NCBI GenBank assembly: GCA_003249225.1
Contig: QKJQ01000013.1
Span: forward strand, 1-64,000
DNA: 64,000 nt
Source of the DNA: Clostridia bacterium
GTDB taxonomy: Bacteria > Bacillota > Clostridia > Lachnospirales > Lachnospiraceae
Direction: 5' to 3'
The first letter of the stretch is position 1, and each line of letters opens with the position of its first letter. The notes below the pieces were generated by a model. The model had not been told where the DNA came from. It worked only from the letters and a program-made list of their open reading frames with translations, and did no database searches. Shown here in pieces: positions 1 to 8,811 of the stretch. Both the position numbers and the translations under genes were made by a program.

Positions 1-144
1 TACAAAGAAACTTAGGTATATTAACACCAATGGAAAAACACGAATTTTTTATGAAAGCAGCATAAAAACTGCCAGAAGGAAGAGTACCTACTGGCAGAAA
101 AGATTTATATTTTTTTTATTGTCTACTTGACGGGGAGCAGTTCA
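1..144 (+). mobile_element. Right end of an IS3-family (IS150-like) insertion sequence, partial
   Basis: An open frame runs in from the left edge and stops at 63-65. Its last residues read RNLGILTPMEKHEFFMKAA, like the C-terminus of IS3-family DDE transposases, which end with a Leu-Gly-x-Leu-(T/S)-Pro-Met-Glu stretch. Past the stop, positions 120-144 read, on the opposite strand, TGAACTGCTCCCCGTC..., which resembles the terminal inverted repeats of IS150-group elements. An inverted repeat (69-75 with 91-97) lies between and may be the element's own terminator. The catalytic part of the transposase and the left end lie outside the window. Family assignment is by motif resemblance only. Confidence 0.6.
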
Positions 145-173
145 CGGTTCGTCCTGAATGTCTCTTTTTGTTT

Positions 174-635
174 TTATAGATCTAATTTATTTACTGCGTT
201 CTGAATATCTCCGATTAAAAATCCTTTTTGATAAAGGTGAGCCATAAGCTTATTCTTTTCTTCTGCATTACTAACAGATTTTCTTCTAAGATAACGTTCT
301 ATTGAATTTTTAATGGCCAGGTATTCATTTCCTTCGTCTGTTTCCTCACTCGTTGCATTATATGCATGTTCTGCAGTCTCAGAAGCCACACCTTTTTGAT
401 ATAGTGCCATCATTATCTTACGTTTGCTGTCTTTGACTTTTTTGCTTCTGATATATTCAGCAGCAAACTTTTCGTCATCAATGTAATGATACTCTTTCAG
501 TAACTCCACGGCTTTTTGGATGTCGTCCATCTCAAACCCCTTATTGCGAAGTTTTTGTATCAATTCCATCTCACTGTGACTTCTGTTCTGAAGCAGAAGC
601 ACAGCTCTGTCAAACGCAGGTCTCTCGGCATCCAT
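174..635 (-). CDS. recX: Regulatory protein RecX
   Basis: RecX binds RecA filaments and modulates strand exchange and the SOS response. The 153-residue product is all helical and charged, with the tandem three-helix repeats of the family; aromatic/Asp blocks such as YHYIDDEKFA lie near residue 50. It directly follows recA, whose TGA (638-640) is three bases upstream of the ATG at 635, so the two are translationally coupled. A TTG at 641 that overlaps the recA stop is an equally possible start and would add MI. The product is at the short end of the family range. An IS-like end begins 29 bases past the stop. Confidence 0.88.
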   Translation of the reverse strand: MDAERPAFDRAVLLLQNRSHSEMELIQKLRNKGFEMDDIQKAVELLKEYHYIDDEKFAAEYIRSKKVKDSKRKIMMALYQKGVASETAEHAYNATSEETDEGNEYLAIKNSIERYLRRKSVSNAEEKNKLMAHLYQKGFLIGDIQNAVNKLDL

Positions 636-637
636 TA

Positions 638-1666
638 TCAATCTTTCTTATCATCTTTTGCGATAATGCCTGATGATAAATTATATTTTTGCCGAACTTT
701 CTCTTCAACCTCAGAAAATATCTCAGGGTTTTCTTTCAGATAAAGCTTTGCATTCTCGCGTCCTTGCCCGATCTTTGCATCGTTATATGCATACCATGCA
801 CCAGTCTTAACAATAATATTCTCGTTCGCCGCAAGATCAAGCACATCACCTTCTCTAGAAATCCCCTGTCCGAACATAATGTCAAATTCTGCTTCCTTAA
901 ATGGTGGTGCAATCTTATTCTTTACTACTTTAATTCGGGTTCTGTTACCTACCACATCACCACTTGCTTTCAAAGATTCAATTCTTCGCACATCAAGACG
1001 AATGGATGAATAAAACTTCAGAGCACGTCCACCTGTTGTCGTCTCTGGATTTCCGAACATCACACCAACTTTTTCACGTAATTGATTAATAAAGATTACG
1101 ATACAACTTGATTTGCTAATAATTGCCGTTAATTTTCGAAGTGCCTGTGACATAAGTCGCGCTTGAAGACCAACATGTGAATCTCCCATCTCACCATCAA
1201 TTTCGGCTCTTGGTACAAGTGCTGCGACAGAATCGACAATAACGATGTCGACTGCATTCGAACGCACCATTGTCTCAGTGATCTCAAGTGCTTGTTCTCC
1301 ATTGTCAGGCTGTGATATATAAAGATTATCTATGTCTACACCGATACTTTTTGCGTATGCCGGATCGAGCGCATGCTCTGCATCAATAAAGCCAGCTATT
1401 CCGCCTCTTTTTTGAACCTCCGCTACCATATGAAGTGCTACTGTTGTTTTACCACTTGATTCAGGTCCATAGATCTCAATAACGCGTCCTTTTGGTATTC
1501 CTCCGAGACCCAATGCAATATCAAGGCTGAGAGAGCCTGTTGGTATTGTCTCGACATTCATATGTGAACCGGAATCGCCAAGTTTCATAACTGCGCCTTT
1601 ACCATATTGTTTCTCTATCTGCGCCAGTGCAGATTCTAACGCCTTCATCTTATCTTCCTTTGCCAT
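638..1666 (-). CDS. recA: Recombinase RecA
   Basis: ATP-dependent strand-exchange protein of homologous recombination and co-protease for LexA self-cleavage. The 342-residue protein has the Walker A motif GPESSGKT at 67-74, a conserved core containing [12 protein letters not shown] and the loop around [10 protein letters not shown], and an acidic/lysine tail ending KDDKKD. The start is fixed by an AAGGAG ribosome binding site just upstream of ATG 1666. The leader carries a promoter with a LexA-type operator, so the gene should be DNA-damage inducible. recX follows in the same transcript. Full length and apparently intact. Confidence 0.98.
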   Translation of the reverse strand: MAKEDKMKALESALAQIEKQYGKGAVMKLGDSGSHMNVETIPTGSLSLDIALGLGGIPKGRVIEIYGPESSGKTTVALHMVAEVQKRGGIAGFIDAEHALDPAYAKSIGVDIDNLYISQPDNGEQALEITETMVRSNAVDIVIVDSVAALVPRAEIDGEMGDSHVGLQARLMSQALRKLTAIISKSSCIVIFINQLREKVGVMFGNPETTTGGRALKFYSSIRLDVRRIESLKASGDVVGNRTRIKVVKNKIAPPFKEAEFDIMFGQGISREGDVLDLAANENIIVKTGAWYAYNDAKIGQGRENAKLYLKENPEIFSEVEEKVRQKYNLSSGIIAKDDKKD

Positions 1667-1693
1667 TCTTACACTCCTTCATCATCGTGATAG

Positions 1694-1707
1694 CGAACAT
1701 TCGTTCG
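1694..1707 (-). promoter_or_regulatory. LexA (SOS) box in the recA leader
   Basis: The 14-base site CGAACATTCGTTCG has perfect CGAAC/GTTCG arms and fits the Gram-positive LexA operator (CGAAC-N4-GTTCG). It lies 11 bases past the -10 hexamer, over the expected transcription start, where a bound repressor would block initiation. Confidence 0.85.
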
Positions 1708-1718
1708 CTTATGTATTT

Positions 1719-1747
1719 ATAGTACAATAACCAAAACTGTTTGTCAA
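1719..1747 (-). promoter_or_regulatory. SigA-type promoter of recA-recX
   Basis: On the minus strand there is a perfect -35 TTGACA (1742-1747), a 17-base spacer and -10 TACTAT (1719-1724). The LexA box lies immediately downstream. Confidence 0.85.
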
Positions 1748-1884
1748 TCATATTTTATCATATATTTCCTGTTTTCCGGCATGGCATCAGGTCATCATAC
1801 ATACATTATTTATTTTACATATATTTACATTATTGTCAATGCGCAGAATGCTGGTATTCGTCCGTTATATTGTACAATTTGAAT

Positions 1885-1908
1885 AAGGACACGGAAAACC
1901 ATGTCCTT
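1885..1908 (-). terminator. Hairpin downstream of ftsY
   Basis: AAGGACA (1885-1891) pairs with TGTCCTT (1902-1908); an inner GG/CC pair closes an AAAA loop. It sits 42 bases past the ftsY stop and upstream of the recA promoter. There is no clear U-run after the stem, so terminator function is uncertain. Confidence 0.5.
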
Positions 1909-1950
1909 ACTTGTTGATTTATTAACTTATCGGAAAGCCATTTAAAAATA

Positions 1951-2883
1951 TTATTCCTTGGGTTGATCAAACAATGCATCAACAAACTCATCCGGAGAAA
2001 ACTTTTGCAGATCATCGATTTTTTCTCCTACACCAATATATTTTACCGGAATTCCAAGTTCAGATTGAATTGAAATCGCTATGCCGCCTTTTGCTGTGCC
2101 GTCAAGCTTTGTCAGGATGATACCGGTAACATCGGTCACTTCACTAAATTGCTTCGCCTGGACCAATGCATTCTGTCCCGTTGTTCCATCCAGAACGACC
2201 AAAGTCTCACGGAAAGCATCCGGATACTCACGGTCTATGACTTTATTGATCTTCCTGAGCTCCTCCATGAGGTTTTTCTTGTTATGCAGTCTTCCGGCCG
2301 TATCACACAGTAAAATGTCTGTATGGCGCGATTTAGCGCTTGTTACGGCATCATATACAACAGCGGCAGGGTCCGAGCCTTCTTGCTGTGCTATAATATC
2401 AACCCCGGCACGATTTGCCCACTCTGTCAGCTGTTCAATTGCAGCGGCACGAAAGGTATCGGCAGCGGCAACCATAACCTTTTTGCCTTTGTCCTTCATC
2501 TGCCCTGCTAATTTACCAACTGAAGTGGTCTTTCCAACTCCGTTTACACCGACAATAAGAACAACCGATTTTTTATCTTCAAATTCATAGGCATCTTTCG
2601 GCAGACTCATCTGTTCCTTCATACTTGACATAAGAAGTTCTCTGCATTCAAAAGGTTCCTTTATTTTCTGTTCTTTCACTTTCTCTTTTAAGTTTTCAAT
2701 AACTGCAGTTGTTGTTTTGATACCAAGATCCGACATGATCAGAATTTCTTCGATTTCATCGTAAAACTCATCATCAATTTCTGAAAAACCTTTAAAAATG
2801 GCATCAATACCTGAGGCAATATTCTTCCTTGTTTTTGCCAACCCTTCTGATAACCGGCTGAAAAAGCCCTTTTTCTCTCCCAT
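1951..2883 (-). CDS. ftsY: Signal recognition particle receptor FtsY
   Basis: SRP-type GTPase that docks SRP-ribosome complexes at the membrane for co-translational insertion. The 310-residue product has a short basic N-terminal helix (GEKKGFFSRLSEGLAKTRKN), then the NG domain with GVNGVGKTTSVGKLA (P-loop), DTAGRLHNK, TKLDGTAKGG and GVGEKIDDL. The long acidic A domain of proteobacterial FtsY is absent, as is usual in Firmicutes. The start at 2883 is chosen because GGAG lies six bases upstream. Upstream in-frame codons (ICAKISAGMEKN) are the translated dispersed leader element, not protein. smc ends 117 bases upstream. Confidence 0.96.
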   Translation of the reverse strand: MGEKKGFFSRLSEGLAKTRKNIASGIDAIFKGFSEIDDEFYDEIEEILIMSDLGIKTTTAVIENLKEKVKEQKIKEPFECRELLMSSMKEQMSLPKDAYEFEDKKSVVLIVGVNGVGKTTSVGKLAGQMKDKGKKVMVAAADTFRAAAIEQLTEWANRAGVDIIAQQEGSDPAAVVYDAVTSAKSRHTDILLCDTAGRLHNKKNLMEELRKINKVIDREYPDAFRETLVVLDGTTGQNALVQAKQFSEVTDVTGIILTKLDGTAKGGIAISIQSELGIPVKYIGVGEKIDDLQKFSPDEFVDALFDQPKE

Positions 2884-2891
2884 GTTTTTCT

Positions 2892-2958
2892 CCATTCCTG
2901 CGCTTATCTTTGCACATATCAAGTTTGAACGAGCGGTGACGCGCGAGACACAAACTTG
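2892..2958 (-). repeat. Dispersed hairpin leader element, full form, upstream of ftsY
   Basis: On the minus strand CAAGTTTG (2951-2958) and CAAACTTG (2920-2927) form an outer 8-base-pair stem. ATATG and a small hairpin follow (GCACA complement 2912-2916, TGCGC complement 2899-2903; loop AAAGATAA), then GGAATGGAG with the ftsY ribosome binding site. Related copies lie upstream of seven other genes in the window. Confidence 0.75.
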
Positions 2959-2961
2959 CTT

Positions 2962-2987
2962 GTGAAAGAATTATCTGATTCTTTCAC
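2962..2987. other. Perfect 9-bp inverted repeat between smc and ftsY
   Basis: GTGAAAGAA (2962-2970) pairs with TTCTTTCAC (2979-2987) around an 8-base loop, 13 bases after the smc stop and next to the leader element. There is no U-run on either strand, so it may be an RNA-stabilising or processing hairpin rather than a terminator. Confidence 0.6.
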
Positions 2988-3000
2988 TCTTACCGCCCTG

Positions 3001-6000
3001 TTATTTGTCCAGATCGCCTTCGATCAAGCTGACCGAAACAAGTGCTGATACACCTTTTTCCTGCATGGTAATACCATAAAGTCGGTCTGCAACAGCCATT
3101 GTACCACGACGGTGCGTGATAACGATGAACTGAGTTTCTCTTGTCAGCTTATTTAAATACTTAGCAAATCTTTTTACGTTTGAATCATCCAGTGCCGCTT
3201 CAATCTCATCGACTAAGCAAAACGGTGACGGTTTTAGATTCTGAATAGCAAATAAAAGCGCGATTGCAGTCAATGCTTTTTCACCACCAGATAGTTGCAT
3301 CATGTTCTGCAGCTTTTTCCCCGGCGGTTGGGCAATAATGCGAATTCCTGCTTCAAGAACATTATCATCTTCAGTAAGTTCCAGTGTACCTTTTCCTCCG
3401 CCGAAAAGTTCTTTGAATACATGATCAAACTGCTGATTGATGGTGATAAATTCACGTTCGAACTGTCTGCGCATCTCAGAATCAAGTTCATTAATAATTC
3501 CCATCAGAGTTTCTTCTGCAATTTTTATGTCATTCTTTTGTTTGCTTAAGAACTCATACCGTTCAGAAATCTCTTTATAATCTTCAATGGCGTTGACATT
3601 AACATCGCCAAGTTGTTTAATCTTAGCTTTTAATTCAACAATATTCTTTTTATTTTTTGAATCTGTGGTCAGTTCTTCATGAAAGAAACTCTGCGCAGTA
3701 CCCGGTGTCAGTTCGTATTCATCCCACAGGTAAGAAATACTGTAATTCATGTATTCTTCAAGTTTTTCTCTTTGATTTTGAAGACGGAACGCTTCCTTAT
3801 CCAACTGTCCTATGCGATTTGAAAGATCTTCTCTCTTTTGGAAAAAGCTCTTATGATCTTTGTTTATTTCTTCTCTTTTTTTAGCAAACTCCAAAATTCT
3901 TTCTTCACAGCTCTTTAACAGTTCAAGATCTGCCGTTCTGTTCTGTCTGCATTCTTCTATTTCTGCATTCTTCTGATCCTTCTGGCTTGAAAAATCTCCA
4001 GCCATTTGCAGGAGCCTTTGCAATTCTTCATTCTGTTTATTAATTTCCTGTTCAATACGGCTGATATTCAAAAGTATAAAATCATGAGCATTCTGAAATG
4101 AATTTAATTCGATTCGAATTGCGGAAGCCTGCTCTGTCATTTCTTTTTCAACTTTTTGTTCCTGCTCCAGAAGTTTTGCATAACGTTCAATTTTGTCTTT
4201 GTTTTCCTCTGAAGAAGCCAGATTCTGCTGTAATTCCTCTTTTTTCTTTTCGATATCAAAGTTCAGCTCATTAATCTTATCTTCAGTTTCACGCATTTGA
4301 TAAGCAAACGAATTGTATTCTGCTTTGATCTCGCTCAGTTTTTTTTGCTCCTGATTTAGGTTCATCTTCGCTGTGTTTTGTTTAACAAAAAGTTCCTGAA
4401 GTTCTTTCTGGAATGTCTCAAGTTCTTCGCGGCAGACAGATCTCTTTTGTCTCTCTTTTTCTTTCTTTGTTAAAAGTGCATCCAGCTTTTCTTTGCTTAA
4501 TAAAATCTCTTCTTCTCGTTCCTCAATCTCGCGCTTTCTTCCAAGCAAATTACTGTTATTTCTGTAAGTACCACCGGAAATAGAACCTCCGGTATGCAGA
4601 TATTCACCTTCAAGGGTTACAACACGAAGCGAGTATTTATTTTTCTTTTCCAGCGTGATTGCGTTTTCTATGGTATCGACAACGATGACTTTACCCAGCA
4701 GGTAAGACAGCAAAGGAGCAAAACGGTCTTCTGCTTCAACCAGGGTATTCGCGTATCCTATAACACCCTTTTCGTCTGTATAATCCTTCTGTGTATTATC
4801 ACGGTGTACTTCCATGCTTGTTAAAGGTAGGAAAGTTGCTCTTCCTGCCTTTGTTCGTTTTAATATTTCAATTAATTCTTTGGCCGTATCTTCATTATCG
4901 GTAACTACATTCTGAATGTTATTAGCCAGAGCCGTTTCAATTGCCGTCTCATAAGTCTTTTCGACGGATATGATATCTGCAACAACACCTATAATTCCTG
5001 GATTCTGGTCCTTTTGTTCCATGATTTTTTTAATACTAGAACCATACCCATCATAACGTTCAGCCAGATTTTTAAGTGATTCCAGCTTGGAAACTTCCGC
5101 TACATAACCTTGTTGTTCTTTTTCATAATCAGCATCTGCTTTCCTGATGGTTTCCTGAAGCTCTTTCAGCGTTTCTTCCAGTGCAGAGATCTCATCACTC
5201 TTTTTTAGAATTTCATCGGATGCCGCTTTGAGTACTGACTCTCTTTCTTCTACCGCAGCTTCCACCTTTGCCTCATCACTCTTATTCTGAAGAAGCTTCT
5301 GAGAAAACTCCGCTTTTTTAATGGCTGCCTGTTCGCACAATGTTTCAACACGCTGAATTGCCGTCTTAATCTCCGTATTCGAATTAAGATAACGAAAAAC
5401 ATCGTTATTCAATCCTTCCATACTCTGTACGCGTTCTTCAATGCGGCTTTTAAGTTTCTTTAACTCATCCCCGATCTCTGACTGGCTATCATCCATATGC
5501 TGAAGTTTTTCGGTATTTTCATCACGCTTCTCTTCAAATCCCTTTAATTCAAGGCGTTGCTCATCAATTGTTTCCTGAACTTTATCGATACGTTCCTGAT
5601 ACTGTGTTTCATTTCTGAAAATTCCAGACACCTGTTCTTCCAGTACCCGGACTTCTCCTTCTGCCTTTTCAATACGAACCTGAATATTCCCTTTCTCAAT
5701 ATGACCTTCCTCGAGGCCCACATTACAAAGTTCTAATTGTTCTTCCAGTTTTTCGTATTCTTCTTTTACACTGTCGAACTCTGTACGTGCACTGTTCAAA
5801 TCATTTTCTACTACTGTAGACTTATCTTCCAGTTGAATTTTGATCTTTTTGTTATTCTCGAAATCAATTAAGAACTGGTTGACTTCAACTAGTTTTAATT
5901 CATCTCTCAACCGCAAGAATTCCTTAGCCGTTACGGATTGTTTCTCCAATGGTTCCAGCTGTTTTTCGATTTCCATGATAATGTCAGTAACACGTGAAAG

Positions 6001-6561
6001 ATTTAATTTTTCTTCTTCCAGATTCTTTTCTGCCAGTGCTTTTCTTTTTTTATACTTTACAATGCCGGCTGCTTCATCAAACAATTCTCTTCTGTCTTCC
6101 GGTTTGCCGCTAAGTATCTTATCGATCTGTCCCTGTCCAATTATAGAATAACCTTCTTTACCAACTCCGGTATCCATGAACAACTCCTGCACATCTCTCA
6201 ACCTGCAGCTGCTTCCATTGATAAGGTATTCACTTTCTCCAGAACGATAGACACGTCTGGCAACCGTAACTTCTTCAAAATCAATGGGAAGCTTATGATC
6301 GGAATTATCCATCGTTATTGCAACATAAGCAAAGCCAAGCGGTTTCCTTGTCTCTGTTCCGGCAAATATAATATCCTGCATACTGCTTCCACGAAGCTGT
6401 TTTGCGCTCTGCTCACCAAGAACCCAGCGTACAGCGTCAGCCACATTACTTTTTCCGCTGCCATTCGGTCCGACAATACCAGTTATCCCATCATGAAATT
6501 CAAATAAGATTTTATTCGCAAATGATTTAAATCCCTGAACTTCTATACTTTTTAAATACAT
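3001..6561 (-). CDS. smc: Chromosome segregation protein SMC
   Basis: ATPase core of the SMC-ScpA-ScpB condensin, which organises and segregates the chromosome. The 1186-residue protein has the full layout: N-terminal head with Walker A GPNGSGKSN at 31-39, a long coiled coil, a glycine-rich hinge around 510-650, a second coiled coil, then the ABC signature LSGGE (1090-1094) and Walker B ending DE (1118-1119). The start MYLKSIEVQGFKSF at 6561 is the family start; it overlaps the rnc tail (rnc TGA at 6563-6565), so the two genes are coupled. Length is typical of the family. Confidence 0.97.
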   Translation of the reverse strand: MYLKSIEVQGFKSFANKILFEFHDGITGIVGPNGSGKSNVADAVRWVLGEQSAKQLRGSSMQDIIFAGTETRKPLGFAYVAITMDNSDHKLPIDFEEVTVARRVYRSGESEYLINGSSCRLRDVQELFMDTGVGKEGYSIIGQGQIDKILSGKPEDRRELFDEAAGIVKYKKRKALAEKNLEEEKLNLSRVTDIIMEIEKQLEPLEKQSVTAKEFLRLRDELKLVEVNQFLIDFENNKKIKIQLEDKSTVVENDLNSARTEFDSVKEEYEKLEEQLELCNVGLEEGHIEKGNIQVRIEKAEGEVRVLEEQVSGIFRNETQYQERIDKVQETIDEQRLELKGFEEKRDENTEKLQHMDDSQSEIGDELKKLKSRIEERVQSMEGLNNDVFRYLNSNTEIKTAIQRVETLCEQAAIKKAEFSQKLLQNKSDEAKVEAAVEERESVLKAASDEILKKSDEISALEETLKELQETIRKADADYEKEQQGYVAEVSKLESLKNLAERYDGYGSSIKKIMEQKDQNPGIIGVVADIISVEKTYETAIETALANNIQNVVTDNEDTAKELIEILKRTKAGRATFLPLTSMEVHRDNTQKDYTDEKGVIGYANTLVEAEDRFAPLLSYLLGKVIVVDTIENAITLEKKNKYSLRVVTLEGEYLHTGGSISGGTYRNNSNLLGRKREIEEREEEILLSKEKLDALLTKKEKERQKRSVCREELETFQKELQELFVKQNTAKMNLNQEQKKLSEIKAEYNSFAYQMRETEDKINELNFDIEKKKEELQQNLASSEENKDKIERYAKLLEQEQKVEKEMTEQASAIRIELNSFQNAHDFILLNISRIEQEINKQNEELQRLLQMAGDFSSQKDQKNAEIEECRQNRTADLELLKSCEERILEFAKKREEINKDHKSFFQKREDLSNRIGQLDKEAFRLQNQREKLEEYMNYSISYLWDEYELTPGTAQSFFHEELTTDSKNKKNIVELKAKIKQLGDVNVNAIEDYKEISERYEFLSKQKNDIKIAEETLMGIINELDSEMRRQFEREFITINQQFDHVFKELFGGGKGTLELTEDDNVLEAGIRIIAQPPGKKLQNMMQLSGGEKALTAIALLFAIQNLKPSPFCLVDEIEAALDDSNVKRFAKYLNKLTRETQFIVITHRRGTMAVADRLYGITMQEKGVSALVSVSLIEGDLDK

Positions 6562-6562
6562 T

Positions 6563-7291
6563 TCAACCCCCAATATTTTTGTTTTCCAATGCCTTTAATT
6601 GTTTCAACGATAGATAGGCAGCTTCCTGCGCTGCTGCTTTCTTCGTCTTTCCAACCCCCCTGGAAAGCATTTTGTCCTCCATCTGGACCTGCACACAAAA
6701 CCGTTTGTCATGATCTGGACCTTCCTCATATATCAAACGATACGACAATTTCATTTTGTATACACTCTGAACATATTCCTGCAGTCTTGTTTTACTGTCA
6801 TAAAATAGTTTTCTGTTCTCAATATCAGCCAGTATATTGAGTAAGATAAATCGGTTTGCTTCCTCATATCCACCATCAAGATAAATAGCACCGATCACCG
6901 CTTCAAGAGCATCGGAAAGAATAGAATTTCGCTCTCTGCCACCGGTCACATCTTCTCCTTTCCCAAGAAAAAGATAATTACCAAGTGTCAGCTCTCTCGC
7001 GCATGCTGCAAGTGACTGTTCACACACAAGACTTGCCCGCAGCTTTGATAAATCGCCTTCTTTCATGCTCTGGTTCTCAGAAAACAGGAACTCACTTGCA
7101 GCAAGCTCTAAAACAGCATCGCCAAGGAATTCCAGCCGTTCATTATCATCTGATTTGTTGATCTTCATCTCATTCGAATAAGAACTATGTGTCAAAGCCT
7201 GCATAAGCAGATCTCTGTTTTCAAATGAATAGGTAAGCTTTTCTTCCAATTCATTAAATAATTCATCGTACATTTCTAAACCCGTCTTCAT
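6563..7291 (-). CDS. rnc: Ribonuclease III
   Basis: Double-strand-specific endoribonuclease that processes rRNA precursors and structured mRNAs. The 242-residue protein has the signature NERLEFLGDAVLEL in its catalytic domain and a second acidic cluster around SDALEAVIGAIYLDGG. The C-terminal part is a double-stranded RNA-binding domain ending near KKAAAQEAAYLSLKQL. Start 7291 has GGAGG six bases upstream. It is coupled to smc downstream and separated from acpP by a 209-base gap with repeats and a strong hairpin. Confidence 0.97.
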   Translation of the reverse strand: MKTGLEMYDELFNELEEKLTYSFENRDLLMQALTHSSYSNEMKINKSDDNERLEFLGDAVLELAASEFLFSENQSMKEGDLSKLRASLVCEQSLAACARELTLGNYLFLGKGEDVTGGRERNSILSDALEAVIGAIYLDGGYEEANRFILLNILADIENRKLFYDSKTRLQEYVQSVYKMKLSYRLIYEEGPDHDKRFCVQVQMEDKMLSRGVGKTKKAAAQEAAYLSLKQLKALENKNIGG

Positions 7292-7367
7292 ATTATTCCT
7301 CCAACACCCTGAAGCTTATAGGTACTTCCACAAGGGTAAGAAGCGTATCTTGTTTGCCGAACCGACA

Positions 7368-7424
7368 AAATCTGATAATGACTTATAAATCTGAAAATGA
7401 CCCATAAATCTGATAATGACGTGT
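7368..7424. repeat. Three tandem 19-base repeats in the acpP-rnc spacer
   Basis: The units AAATCTGATAATGACTTAT, AAATCTGAAAATGACCCAT and AAATCTGATAATGACGTGT start at 7368, 7387 and 7406. The first 15 bases are nearly identical in all three. The last unit runs into the left arm of the hairpin at 7416-7447. Confidence 0.75.
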
Positions 7425-7447
7425 TATACACAACGATAACACGTCAT
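7416..7447. other. Strong intercistronic hairpin between acpP and rnc
   Basis: ATGACGTGTTA (7416-7426) pairs perfectly with TAACACGTCAT (7437-7447), an 11-base-pair stem with a 10-base loop, 54 bases past the acpP stop. No U-run follows on either strand. It may stabilise the 3' end of an abundant acpP mRNA, be a processing site (for instance for the neighbouring RNase III), or terminate weakly. Confidence 0.6.
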
Positions 7448-7500
7448 CTTATAGTCAGAATCATATCAGACACCTCTGCCGGTACAGCACAAATACCCAA

Positions 7501-7731
7501 TTAGTTCAGTGCGTTTTTGATCTGTTCAACTACGTCACCTACTGTAACGATATTCTCAGCATCTTCATTTGCAATCTCAATATCAAATTCTTCTTCGATT
7601 CCCATAATGATCTGGAAAATATCAAGAGAGTCCGCTCCAAGGTCGTCAACAAATGTTGTTTCCATCGTAATCTCATCGATCCCCACATTAAGCACTTCAG
7701 AAATAATTTTTTGCAGTTTTTCAAATTCCAT
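7501..7731 (-). CDS. acpP: Acyl carrier protein
   Basis: Carries growing fatty acyl chains on a 4'-phosphopantetheine arm. The 76-residue acidic protein has the attachment motif GADSLD, whose serine receives the arm, and ends with a typical helix EQIKNALN. Length equals the family norm. Start MEFEKLQK at 7731 is preceded by AGGTGA; a GTG nine bases upstream lies inside that ribosome binding site and is rejected. It lies 18 bases after plsX, the common phospholipid/fatty-acid pairing. Confidence 0.96.
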   Translation of the reverse strand: MEFEKLQKIISEVLNVGIDEITMETTFVDDLGADSLDIFQIIMGIEEEFDIEIANEDAENIVTVGDVVEQIKNALN

Positions 7732-7749
7732 AACAATCACCTTTCTTAT

Positions 7750-8760
7750 TCAAAAATTTTTCGCTAACTTTTCTTTTATTATTTGATTAATATTTTGTTC
7801 CTGAAAGACCATACACTGTAATATTGAATTTTTTATCTCGTTACTTTTTGAATTACCATGAGATTTAACGACCAGTGAATTCAGACCAAGCATTGGTGCT
7901 CCGCCGTAATCCGATAAGTCAAACCCTTTTAATGTACGTTTTAACGCTGGTTTTACAAGGGCGGCTCCTACTTTACTAACAGCTGTACTAGTCATGCCCT
8001 CTTTGATTTTGGACATTAAAGCGTTATTAACGCCTTCATACAGCTTTAAGATAACATTACCTACAAAAGCTTCACAGACGATAACATCCGCGCCTCCGGC
8101 AGGAATTTCTCTTGCTTCGATACTGCCAATAAAATTAATCTCATTACAATTTTTTAAAAGCGGAAATGTTTCCTTAACGAGCATGTTCCCTTTTTCTTCT
8201 TCTGCGCCAATATTAACAATTGCCACCTTCGGGTTCTTTATTCCTACAACATTCTCCATGTATATTGATCCCAGCTTGGCAAACTGGACAAGATGTGATG
8301 ACCTTGCATCAACATTTGCTCCACAGTCAATCAATAATGATACACCTTTAAGTGTTGGAATCAGAGGTGCGAGCGGCGGACGCTCAACGCCTTTAATTCG
8401 TCCGGCAATCAATTGCGCTCCTACCAGAACAGCTCCTGTGCTCCCGGCAGAAACGAAGGCATCCGCCTTTTGTTCTTTTAACAAATTTAATGCTTTTACG
8501 ATAGAAGACTCTTTTTTTCTTCTGATTGCTAATACTGGCGGTTCATCATTCGTAATCTCTTCTTCAGCATGGACTATGCTGATTTGTTTTTTGTTGTACG
8601 AGTAATGGTTTAACTCTTCCTGAATAAGATTTTCTTTTCCAACAAGTACGACTGATAAATTCTCCTTCAAATTAGCGGCATCAACAGCTCCCTTAACAAT
8701 TTCCGACGGAGCATTGTCACCACCCATTGCATCCACTGCAACAATCACTGAGTCCTGCAT
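7750..8760 (-). CDS. plsX: Phosphate acyltransferase PlsX
   Basis: Converts acyl-ACP to acyl-phosphate, the donor for PlsY in phosphatidic acid synthesis. The 336-residue protein starts with the family block VAVDAMGGDNAP and has conserved segments VSAGSTGAVLVGA, LIDCGANVD and GAPMLGLN. Start 8760 has AAAGGA seven bases upstream. It forms an operon with acpP and has its own promoter. The usual upstream partner rpmF is absent; the neighbour is a cheR gene ending in a strong terminator. Confidence 0.97.
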   Translation of the reverse strand: MQDSVIVAVDAMGGDNAPSEIVKGAVDAANLKENLSVVLVGKENLIQEELNHYSYNKKQISIVHAEEEITNDEPPVLAIRRKKESSIVKALNLLKEQKADAFVSAGSTGAVLVGAQLIAGRIKGVERPPLAPLIPTLKGVSLLIDCGANVDARSSHLVQFAKLGSIYMENVVGIKNPKVAIVNIGAEEEKGNMLVKETFPLLKNCNEINFIGSIEAREIPAGGADVIVCEAFVGNVILKLYEGVNNALMSKIKEGMTSTAVSKVGAALVKPALKRTLKGFDLSDYGGAPMLGLNSLVVKSHGNSKSNEIKNSILQCMVFQEQNINQIIKEKLAKNF

Positions 8761-8811
8761 CTATATGTCCTTTCGTGTAGCAATTTGTTTTCTGATGATT
8801 TCCTATGTACA

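Noticed and set aside
2884..2922. N-terminal extensions of FtsY, the beta-CASP nuclease and MurD that all begin with an Ile-Cys-Ala block
   Set aside because: These are the dispersed leader element translated in frame. Good ribosome binding sites lie before the later Met codons, and the family homology begins there.
3295..6507. Several plus-strand open frames opposite smc
   Set aside because: They are antisense shadows of a strongly coding gene: no ribosome binding sites, no recognisable protein motifs, and composition mirrors the coiled-coil codons.
7368..7424. A CRISPR-like array
   Set aside because: Only three directly adjoining 19-base units without spacers, and no cas genes in the window.
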